Assembly (NCBI GenBank): GCA_017476705.1
Contig: JAFUZI010000087.1
Coordinates: forward strand, 1-6,047
Direction of reading: 5' to 3'
DNA: 6,047 nucleotides
Origin: Bacilli bacterium
GTDB lineage: Bacteria; Bacillota_I; Bacilli_A; RF39; UBA660
This document shows, piece after piece, positions 1 to 6,047 of this stretch (positions are counted from its first letter, which is position 1; each line of letters opens with the position of its first letter). The position numbers and the translations under genes were made by a program. Below the pieces are notes generated by a model. It searched no databases, was not told the DNA's origin, and saw only the letters and a program-made list of their open reading frames with translations.

Positions 1-80
1 ATTATAGATATGCAGAAGTTCTTCTGATTTTCTATCTTTAATATGGAATTTAGCAATGGAGATATTTGACTCCCAATTCT
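1..80. other. Coding-like composition island, possible edge of a neighbouring minus-strand gene
   Basis: This stretch has about 23 G/C in 80 bases, against about 5 in the next 100, so it does not look like ordinary intergenic DNA here. The plus strand has early stops in all three frames. On the minus strand two frames stay open to the window edge. One starts just after a TAG at about 79-81 and reads NWESNISIAKFHIKDRKSEE and on; the other reads IGSQISPLLNSILKIENQKN and on. Just before these, still on the minus strand, lies a T-rich run ending TTTTTATTATAG, which looks like a 3' splice acceptor. There is no minus-strand ATG anywhere in 1-180. If this is coding, it must be an internal exon, a pseudogene remnant, or part of something beyond the window. 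I recognise no family and the coding call is weak. Confidence 0.25.
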
Positions 81-180
81 ATAATAAAAATAATTATTTT
101 TTAAATTTAATACTCGATATTTTTAAATAAATTTAAATTTTGTTATATAAAATGTAAAAATTTAAATTAATATATTTAAA
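81..180 (+). promoter_or_regulatory. Extremely AT-rich promoter and 5' leader
   Basis: Only about 5 of these 100 bases are G or C. The region consists of A and T runs directly in front of the start codon, as is typical of intergenic DNA in very AT-rich eukaryotes. A TATATAAA string at 144-151 matches a TATA box, but in such sequence a match carries little weight, and it lies only about 30 bases before the ATG. The bases just before the start codon are TTTAAA, giving an A at -3, which is favourable for eukaryotic initiation. An in-frame TAA at 163-165 shows that the long reading frame cannot start further upstream. No clear transcription start or factor binding site can be placed. Confidence 0.5.
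152..157 (+). promoter_or_regulatory. Minimal upstream start-stop element (ATGTAA)
   Basis: An ATG followed at once by TAA lies 23 bases before the main start codon, in a different frame from it. Such AUG-UAA elements in a 5' leader are known in other eukaryotes to stall ribosomes and lower translation of the main reading frame. Whether this one is in the mRNA depends on the transcription start, which is not visible. In DNA of this composition the hexamer could easily be chance. Confidence 0.2.
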
Positions 181-246
181 ATGAGTAAAGTTTCAAACAT
201 CAATTTAATTCTTTTATTACTATCATTAGTAACTATATCAGGTTTC
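181..246 (+). other. N-terminal signal peptide
   Basis: Residues 1-6 are short and polar with one lysine (K3). Residues 7-22 are strongly hydrophobic, with four consecutive leucines at 11-14, and end in T-I-S-G-F. Small residues at 18-21 offer plausible signal peptidase sites after S20 or G21. No second hydrophobic segment appears until the far C-terminus of the extended frame, so the repeats would all lie outside the cytoplasm. An uncleaved N-terminal anchor is the alternative. Confidence 0.75.
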
Positions 247-3200
247 AATCTTTTCCAATATAGATTAAACAAAATACGAGCATTACAAGAAGTAACCAAT
301 GTCGATTTCGTCCAAGCAATCAATTTATCATTTAATTCGGGATGGTCTTTCGATATTAAATACTCATCAACAAAATTAATTTCAAACACATTATATTTAG
401 TATCAATATTATACAAAGGCGAATCCTCTTTAGCTAAATGTTATGTATCTTCTGAAGATGAATATATATTAAATTGTCTTTTGAGTAAGGAAGGTCAAAC
501 TCAATATGATTTAATCCAAATAAATAATGCTTTAACTGAAGGCGCTAACTTAAATTGGCAAAATTTGAATAAAATTTATAATATACCAATAAACACTACA
601 TTAAAATATGAAGATTCTTTTTCTTTAACTTATACTTTTATATCAGGTAATAATAGATATTATGATTTTCGAGTTAAATTAGTAGAAAATGTCTTACCCG
701 AAAACAGTGTGGTTAATATCGATTTATACTTAACATCAAGCAAGAAAAAAGTATCATTATGCACTTATAAATCATTATATTTATATTGCACTTTTAATGA
801 AACAAGATCTGACACATATTTAATCCAAATATCTCCTAATAGAGATAAAGGTTCCATAGAGTGGGAAAATCTCGAAAATAGTGTTACTATACCTATCACT
901 TTTATAGTAAACACATATTGGGGTGCTGATAATTTAACCTTTATTAATAATCAATGGGTTTATACATTAAATGTAAGAGGTGAAGTTACTAGATATGCTA
1001 AGAACATTTTGATAACTTTGGATACAAAAATTAAGAATAAAGAAGGGTTATCAAGTTTATATTTTACAAAATGCTTACTTAATGAAGATGGCTCTACTTA
1101 TTTTACTTGCACTGTATTGGGTGAAAATCAAGCTATTAGTGATTTGGTATATATAACTAAAGATATTGATACCAAGCATGATATTAGTACAAGTTTTGAG
1201 GGAGTGAATAATTTAAAAAGCAAAGATGATATAATAATAAGAAACGCAGAATTATCTTTTTGGAAAGTATATGATTTAATTTTTGATGATACAAGTAGAT
1301 CATGGTCTTTTAAAATTGATATTGATGTTGATAATCAAGATTTACCCGACAGTGCTCTTGTTAAAGTGGACATCTGGCAAGATTCTAATAATGGTAATGT
1401 TGCCATAAGTTGTTCTTATTCATCTTATATCTTAAGTTGTGCTAGTGATAAATCTAGTATAGATTCAACTACTTTAATAAGATTAATGGGTCAAAAAAAT
1501 AAAGGAACTGTTAATTGGATCAATACCAAAGATAAATATATTCCTATAGCGATGAGGCATACATTAGTTTTCCAAGAAGCTTTAGGCGGTTTTTTCACAG
1601 ATCGATTCCATTTTTTAATTGCGGTAACAAATGAAATAAATACACCAAAATATTCTAATATAGTTACTAATGTTTATGTTGATGGTATTGCAAAAACAGC
1701 AACTTGCACAATATTAGATAAAAGAAGTCTTGTTGATAGACAAGGCTATGTATATTGCGTTACTGATTTACAAAGACAAACAACAACAATAACATGGGAA
1801 GGCTTAACTGCTGAAAATGGCCGAATATCAGAAATAGATACTAATGAATTAATAACTAAAGAATTAAAATTCATTGACGCTTATGATATGTATTTCGCTT
1901 ATAATAAATGGATTTTTACTATTAATTCATGGGATAGTGATACCGCAGTAGGAAAAAACAGAGGAGAAATCGGTGCATATAAAGTGGATATTTTAGTAAA
2001 TGGCGCAACTAAATCAACCGCGATATGTTTAAATTACGATGGAATTGAACAAGTTACTAATATTAAATTTATCTGTGTTTGTGAATATGCAAATCAGAAA
2101 AAAAATGATCTAATAAAAATATCGAAAGAAACAAAATCAGGTTCAATCACATGGAAACCAGCTTTAACACAAGATCAACCAATAGCCTTACAAACGACTT
2201 TAACTATAAAAAAAGGTTATGATTTGAAACAAGAGTCTGGTCAAAAATGGTCATTTAAAGTTGACTTAAATTCAGATGATGATACTATATTACCAATAGG
2301 TTCTAAAGTTATTGTGGATATGACTATAACACCATATATAGCAAATTGCACTGCCGAAAGTGCAGTATTACTTTCATGTAAATCTGATATTATAGGAAAT
2401 ACTGCTCCTAAATTAGATTTTTATAAATCATTACAATCTACAGTTACTTGGAAAAATACAAATAAGGATGATTATTTCATGATTAGTACAGCAAGACTTC
2501 AATTTATTTCAGCTGATAAATTATATTTCCAAGATGGCAAATGGAAATTCGATTTATCCGTAACACCATTAAGTTCAGCGAAGGTTATTATAGATATTCT
2601 ATACGGAAACGAAGCATCAACAGCAACTTGCACTGGAGGTCGAAATAATAAAATTAGTTGCATTGTTGATAAAGAATCCCAAGCTCAAGACGTTTTAATC
2701 AAAATAAAAAAAGATAAACCAACTGGCTCTGCATCGACTGTTACTTGGACTAGTGGATTAACTAAAGATACTGATATACCTTTATATACTCAATTAACTT
2801 ATCGAGAAGCAAAAAATTTAAGATTCGAAAATAAAAATTGGAATTTTGATGTTTATATCACTGATGAAAATATACCGTTGAATGCATATATTATTACTGA
2901 TATAGAATTTTTGTATTTCTATGGGTCTAAAACAAGTTATACGAAAATAATATCCTCAATAGCAAATTGTTATTATAAAGGAAATGGTTTATTGCAATGT
3001 GGAGTTGTAGTAAATAGAGTTAATTATAATTCATATGAATATAATCCGCGTTTAGTCAGAGAGAAAAATCCTTCGAGTATATCATCAGTATATCAATGGA
3101 ATAATATGCCCAGTGATTTTATTTCTATACCTTTAGTGGCCCAATTGAAATATGTTTTAAATAGTAAAATATTTTTCGAAGATGGAAATTATTATACTTA

Positions 3201-4122
3201 TATCGAATTATCCATTGATACAAAAGTGCCAAAAGATTCCATATGTACAATAACTTTGACCGATAATGAAAATGATTATTTAAGTGGATGCATAGGACAA
3301 AATCACACTTCATTGAAATGCAAAATAGATAGTGGTATCACAAATAAAAAACTTTATATAAAAAAAGATAAAATGGATTCAGCAACGATTACTTGGAGTG
3401 GTATAACAGTAAATCAAAATCTTTTCCCAATAGAATTAACTTATGTTCATGCTTATAATTACAATGATGTAGCTAATGATAAAACTTTTACAGTATTAGT
3501 TCAAAAAGATTCAGATGATAATACTTTAGTTAATGATTTAATCCTTCCTATAAAAGTGCATCAACAAGTAAATATAAAAATAAGTCCTACGTATTATTAT
3601 GATAGAATAAATATTGTCCCTTGTGTATATAATAACCAATTTTTATATTGTACATGGAGGCCTATAGGAGAGCATATTGATGTAGATAAAGACTTATTCA
3701 GTTTAAAATTAGAATCATCAGGTGATTTAATCGAGTGGAAAAATCCAGGATTAAAAGATATGGATTTAACTAAATCATATGATTTAAAATTTAAAAAATT
3801 ACTTTTTTGTGAATATGACAAAGAAAACAAATATTATAAATATTCCATAGAACTTCAAGAATCCGCGAAAAAAGGTGATATGGTCGTTACTGAATTAAAA
3901 ATAAATGATGCTGATTTCATTGATTATGGTATATGCACAGTTAAAGAAACAAAAGTATTAGAGTGTCACACTCCATGTATGGCCAATGGAGGAGATAGTG
4001 ATAAAATAATAATATTAAAAGATAAATCGAAAGGGAATATATATTGGAGAACTTCCTTATCAGGAGATAAACAAATTATTTATCCTAATACTATTGTCTA
4101 TGTTAATGTTGATAAAATATAA
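181..4122 (+). CDS. Large secreted tandem-repeat protein with cysteine-pair domains, ended by an in-frame TAA
   Basis: This 1313-residue reading frame has no recognisable enzyme motif or named family. Residues 7-22 form a hydrophobic signal peptide, and residues 41-1304 are twelve divergent repeats of about 97-117 residues. A typical unit opens with L-x-F/Y, then A/Y-x-x-L-x-F and W-x-F; a P-x-x-S-x-V-x-V-D-I region follows; then an A-x-C ... L-x-C pair, L-I-x-I, G-x-I-T-W, and finally D-x-x-I-P-L. Alternating hydrophobic residues and the close cysteine pair suggest beta-sandwich domains with a disulfide hairpin, in an oxidising place such as the cell surface. Scattered N-glycosylation sequons (N48, N138, N206, N251, N722, N1041) fit secretion. 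The start at 181 is the first ATG after an in-frame stop at 163-165 and leads straight into the signal peptide. The TAA falls inside repeat 13, so this is probably a truncated form of a protein of at least 1955 residues. A role as adhesin or structural wall protein is inferred only from architecture. An enzyme-docking scaffold is possible, but no dockerin or cellulose-binding signature is visible. Confidence 0.85.
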   Translation: MSKVSNINLILLLLSLVTISGFNLFQYRLNKIRALQEVTNVDFVQAINLSFNSGWSFDIKYSSTKLISNTLYLVSILYKGESSLAKCYVSSEDEYILNCLLSKEGQTQYDLIQINNALTEGANLNWQNLNKIYNIPINTTLKYEDSFSLTYTFISGNNRYYDFRVKLVENVLPENSVVNIDLYLTSSKKKVSLCTYKSLYLYCTFNETRSDTYLIQISPNRDKGSIEWENLENSVTIPITFIVNTYWGADNLTFINNQWVYTLNVRGEVTRYAKNILITLDTKIKNKEGLSSLYFTKCLLNEDGSTYFTCTVLGENQAISDLVYITKDIDTKHDISTSFEGVNNLKSKDDIIIRNAELSFWKVYDLIFDDTSRSWSFKIDIDVDNQDLPDSALVKVDIWQDSNNGNVAISCSYSSYILSCASDKSSIDSTTLIRLMGQKNKGTVNWINTKDKYIPIAMRHTLVFQEALGGFFTDRFHFLIAVTNEINTPKYSNIVTNVYVDGIAKTATCTILDKRSLVDRQGYVYCVTDLQRQTTTITWEGLTAENGRISEIDTNELITKELKFIDAYDMYFAYNKWIFTINSWDSDTAVGKNRGEIGAYKVDILVNGATKSTAICLNYDGIEQVTNIKFICVCEYANQKKNDLIKISKETKSGSITWKPALTQDQPIALQTTLTIKKGYDLKQESGQKWSFKVDLNSDDDTILPIGSKVIVDMTITPYIANCTAESAVLLSCKSDIIGNTAPKLDFYKSLQSTVTWKNTNKDDYFMISTARLQFISADKLYFQDGKWKFDLSVTPLSSAKVIIDILYGNEASTATCTGGRNNKISCIVDKESQAQDVLIKIKKDKPTGSASTVTWTSGLTKDTDIPLYTQLTYREAKNLRFENKNWNFDVYITDENIPLNAYIITDIEFLYFYGSKTSYTKIISSIANCYYKGNGLLQCGVVVNRVNYNSYEYNPRLVREKNPSSISSVYQWNNMPSDFISIPLVAQLKYVLNSKIFFEDGNYYTYIELSIDTKVPKDSICTITLTDNENDYLSGCIGQNHTSLKCKIDSGITNKKLYIKKDKMDSATITWSGITVNQNLFPIELTYVHAYNYNDVANDKTFTVLVQKDSDDNTLVNDLILPIKVHQQVNIKISPTYYYDRINIVPCVYNNQFLYCTWRPIGEHIDVDKDLFSLKLESSGDLIEWKNPGLKDMDLTKSYDLKFKKLLFCEYDKENKYYKYSIELQESAKKGDMVVTELKINDADFIDYGICTVKETKVLECHTPCMANGGDSDKIIILKDKSKGNIYWRTSLSGDKQIIYPNTIVYVNVDKI

Positions 4123-5940
4123 GATTTAAAATTTAATACAAATAAATGGGAATTCAAAATAAAATATGAAAACACAATGACTTCCAGTGATAATAAAGTA
4201 ATAGATATATTTATCGACAAAACAACATCAAGTACAGCCAGTTGTTCAAAAATAGCAGATAAAAATGAACTTCAATGTGTAAGTGATGTATTAACAAATA
4301 ATCAACTAATCACATTAAATTCGGATTCAATAGATGAGCATATTATTTTATATAATTTACGACTTTATAAAATACCATTAACATCGACTTTAGAATTGGT
4401 GAGTTCATCTGGATTAAAATATTCAAATAATGATTGGTCATTTAATTTAAAAGTAAAAAATAATGATAATGGCTTTATAATACCATCTGGAACTACTTTT
4501 AGTGTGGATATTCTATATGATATGGATAAGTCAGAATTAGCGTTTTGTACTGAGGAAGGAACTCGAGATAATAATATTCTTAGTTTAAAATGTATACCAC
4601 AACATGAAATAAGCCAAAATACTTTAATTCAATTATCCACAGCAAAAACCGATTATGCCAGTATCACATGGTCTCCGGTACTTACTAGTGATAATACTTA
4701 TATATATCCTGATTTAGATTTATTTGTTGAATATGTAACATCACCCCAATATGAAAGTAATAAATTTTCATTTAAAATGATTTTTAATAATGATAATATT
4801 TTTTCAGGAACAAAAGCTAATATAGATATAAAGTATAATAATGTAGATGCTTTAGCTAATTGTGTTTTATCAGGAACAGAAACAAAGACATTTATATGTA
4901 CTCCTGAGATTAATGAACAAAGTAAAGATGATGATATTTCAATTGTTTATACTAAAAAAAACGGAAATGTGAATTTCAAAAATCCTTCGGAAAATTTAAT
5001 ATTTTCTATAAAATTATTTTATTCCAAATCTTCAAATTTAAAATTTAATGGCAATAAATGGACTTTTGATATAACATTAACTCAAAGTAATTTACAAAAT
5101 AATCATGAAATAATTATAGATATATTAATAAATGGCAATTCTGGTACTGCAAAATGTAAATTAAATGGCAACGTATTAAATTGCGAAGTTCAAGGAAATG
5201 GTCAAGAGGCAACAAATATTTTAAAGATAGTAAACAATAAAAGTAATACCAATTTTAAATGGTATGATATTCCAGATGAGGTTGATTTGTATATAGATTA
5301 TAAAATAAATTTAAAAAATGTTTATGGAGGAAACTATAAAGAAAAATGGGGATTTTATCTTTTATATGAGCCAACCGAAACAATAAATTTTAATGGTCAA
5401 AATGTTTTATTAGATGTTATAATAAATAATCTACAATCAACAGCCTTATGTCAAATAAACGACACAAATTATTTAATATGTTCTCCTTATTATAATAATA
5501 ACAATAATCAAATTTCAAGTATTAAACTTTCAGGTACTAAAGATAAAGGAACAGTGGAATTTAGTAATACTTTAACAGAAGAACAAAAAGAATTAAAACC
5601 TGTTAGTTTTGAGTTAAATTATGAATCTAAAGAATATAAATTTGTCAATAATAAATTAGAATTTACATTAAAGGGAAAATTAGGAGGAAATATTGAATAT
5701 AAATTATTAGAAAATAGTTATACTGAATTAAAAATAACTGAACATATAAGTGATGATAGCGAAGAGCAAAAAGATGTTCATTGTATTACAAATGAAATAA
5801 ATAAAGAATTAAATAGTGAGGTTATTATCAATTGTGAAACTGATATTAATAATAAAAAATCAACTATTAAATTACATATTAATGAAAATGATTATTCTGG
5901 ATATGTTAAGATAATTACTACTTTGAGTGAGATTGAAATT
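301..5940 (+). repeat. Array of 18 divergent protein repeats, each with one close cysteine pair
   Basis: The repeats are visible in the protein but hardly in the DNA, so they are old duplications. Approximate unit starts (bases) are 301, 601, 901, 1252, 1564, 1864, 2200, 2497, 2794, 3145, 3436, 3784, 4093, 4390, 4720, 5014, 5299 and 5614. Counting the TAA as codon 1314, the cysteine pairs are 87/99, 194/203, 298/310, 411/420, 509/526, 616/632, 723/733, 817/827, 930/940, 1037/1047, 1148/1157, 1252/1262, 1355/1366, 1456/1471, 1561/1573, 1659/1668, 1757/1767 and 1868/1885. First cysteines are 94-113 residues apart throughout. The early tryptophan of W-x-F is kept in 11 units (1, 3, 4, 6-9, 13, 14, 16, 17) and is mostly another aromatic elsewhere. 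The late tryptophan of I-T-W is kept in 13 units (1, 2, 4-12, 14, 16). Unit 18 has neither tryptophan and looks like a degenerate cap. Extra cysteines occur at 634, 1022, 1210 and 1266. The pair is too close for a classical immunoglobulin disulfide. Confidence 0.85.
4120..4122 (+). other. Lone in-frame TAA inside repeat 13
   Basis: This TAA is the only stop in about 1955 codons of the frame. On either side the protein reads VNVDKI, stop, DLKFNTNKWEF. The second part is a normal repeat opening ending in a W-x-F motif. In sister repeats the matching codon is TAT for tyrosine, for example GGT-TAT-GAT-TTG in repeat 7, GTA-TAT-GAT-TTA in repeat 4, and GAT-AAA-TTA-TAT in repeat 8. A single T-to-A change would therefore explain it. 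The distance between first cysteines across the stop (1252 to 1355, 103 residues) is normal for the array. The following codon is GAT, which gives no strong readthrough context. Confidence 0.8.
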
Positions 5941-6047
5941 AGTAATGTTAATGATAATGTATCTGGACCTGGAAGTAATGATAATAATTCAGCTAAAAGA
6001 TATAAAAATAATTTGATATTTATCTTCTTCATTTTCCTTTTATTATA
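4123..6047 (+). pseudogene. In-frame continuation of the repeat protein beyond the TAA, cut by the window edge
   Basis: The frame of the upstream CDS continues here for 641 sense codons with no further stop, encoding most of repeat 13, repeats 14-18, a polar spacer and a hydrophobic tail. In DNA this rich in A and T, stops should turn up about every 10-12 codons without selection, so this segment was under coding constraint until very recently or still is. It has no signal peptide of its own. The first internal ATG, at 4177, lies inside repeat 13, so an independent gene is unlikely. It may be the severed 3' half of a nonsense allele, an expressed part joined by splicing or readthrough, or intact coding sequence hidden by a sequence error. 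The last two repeats are richer in asparagine and lysine, with five consecutive asparagines at 5494-5508. The final bases TA could be the start of a stop codon just outside. Confidence 0.8.
5941..6047 (+). other. C-terminal polar spacer and hydrophobic tail, probable GPI-anchor signal
   Basis: Counting through the TAA, residues 1921-1944 are polar and rich in S, N, D and G (SNVNDNVSGPG, then SNDNNSAKRYKNN). Residues 1945-1955 are LIFIFFIFLLL, after which the window ends. Small residues around N1936-S1937-A1938 could be the attachment site, with the basic K-R-Y-K stretch as spacer before the hydrophobic end. This is the usual layout of GPI-anchored surface proteins and fits the N-terminal signal peptide. 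Because the end is not in the window, a true transmembrane helix with a short cytoplasmic tail cannot be excluded. Confidence 0.6.

Noticed and set aside
162..416. Minus-strand reading frames within 162-416, 3125-3313 and 3597-3830
   Set aside because: They lie opposite the long repeat frame, are short, show no domain or signal, and are explained as shadows of the coding strand.
1690..2636. Shared DNA string of about 15 bases (AACAGCAACTTGCAC) at about 1695 and 2619 as a direct repeat element
   Set aside because: Both copies encode the same T-A-T-C step of repeats 5 and 8, and the flanks do not match, so it reflects the protein repeat and is not a mobile or regulatory element.
4096..4123. 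Tiny introns from the GT at 4096, 4102 or 4108 to the AG at 4122-4123
   Set aside because: They are 28, 22 and 16 bases long, none divisible by three. Splicing would shift the frame of the conserved downstream repeats, and the lengths are too small for usual introns.
5494..5508. AAT/AAC triplet run as a microsatellite
   Set aside because: It is only five codons long, encodes asparagines in a loop between the second cysteine and the next strand, and is ordinary for AT-rich genomes.
301..5940. Immunoglobulin-type domains
   Set aside because: Classical immunoglobulin disulfides join cysteines some 55-75 residues apart with a tryptophan in between. Here the cysteines are only 8-16 residues apart.
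181..6047. Altered genetic code in which TAA is a sense codon
   Set aside because: TAA occurs once in about 1955 codons of very AT-rich coding sequence. Gln is written CAA and Tyr TAT throughout, so a reassigned TAA should be common.
4177..6047. A separate downstream gene starting at the ATG at 4177
   Set aside because: The ATG lies inside repeat 13, is followed by no signal peptide, and has no AT-only leader like that at 81-180. The cysteine period joins it to the upstream frame.

Overview
The window looks like nuclear DNA of a very AT-rich eukaryote. My best guess is a gut anaerobic fungus (Neocallimastigomycota), with a social amoeba or another AT-rich protist as alternatives. The reasons are a leader with only about 5 G/C in 100 bases (81-180), coding DNA that I hand-counted at roughly 15-33% G/C per 60-base line, codons ending mostly in A/T (TTA for Leu, AGA for Arg), an A-rich start context (AAA before ATG), and one intronless reading frame for a huge secreted repeat protein. 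There is no bacterial-style operon, ribosome binding site, RNA gene, CRISPR array or transposon. The taxonomic call is inference.

Layout: bases 1-80 are an island of coding-like composition (about 29% G/C) that may be the edge of a neighbouring gene on the minus strand. Bases 81-180 are the near-pure A/T promoter and 5' leader. A single plus-strand reading frame starts at 181 and, apart from one TAA at 4120-4122, stays open to the last base of the window. Formally the CDS is 181-4122 (1313 aa). The same frame then continues for another 641 sense codons, to a hydrophobic tail that the window edge cuts off.

The full-length design is a hydrophobic N-terminal signal peptide, about 18 divergent tandem domains of about 95-117 residues each, a short polar spacer, and a C-terminal hydrophobic tail resembling a GPI-anchor signal. 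Every domain carries one close cysteine pair (8-16 residues between), and most carry a W-x-F type motif near the start and an I-T-W type motif near the end. I do not recognise a named family. A cell-surface or secreted beta-rich adhesin or structural protein is the most reasonable inference.

The main surprise is the lone TAA. It lies inside repeat 13, the repeat period runs through it undisturbed in the same frame, and it sits where sister repeats have a TAT tyrosine codon. It is therefore best read as a recent nonsense change, an assembly error, or a stop that is spliced out or read through. It is unlikely to be the original end of the protein. If real, it would cut off five complete repeats, most of a sixth, and the membrane-anchor signal, turning a surface protein into a secreted fragment.
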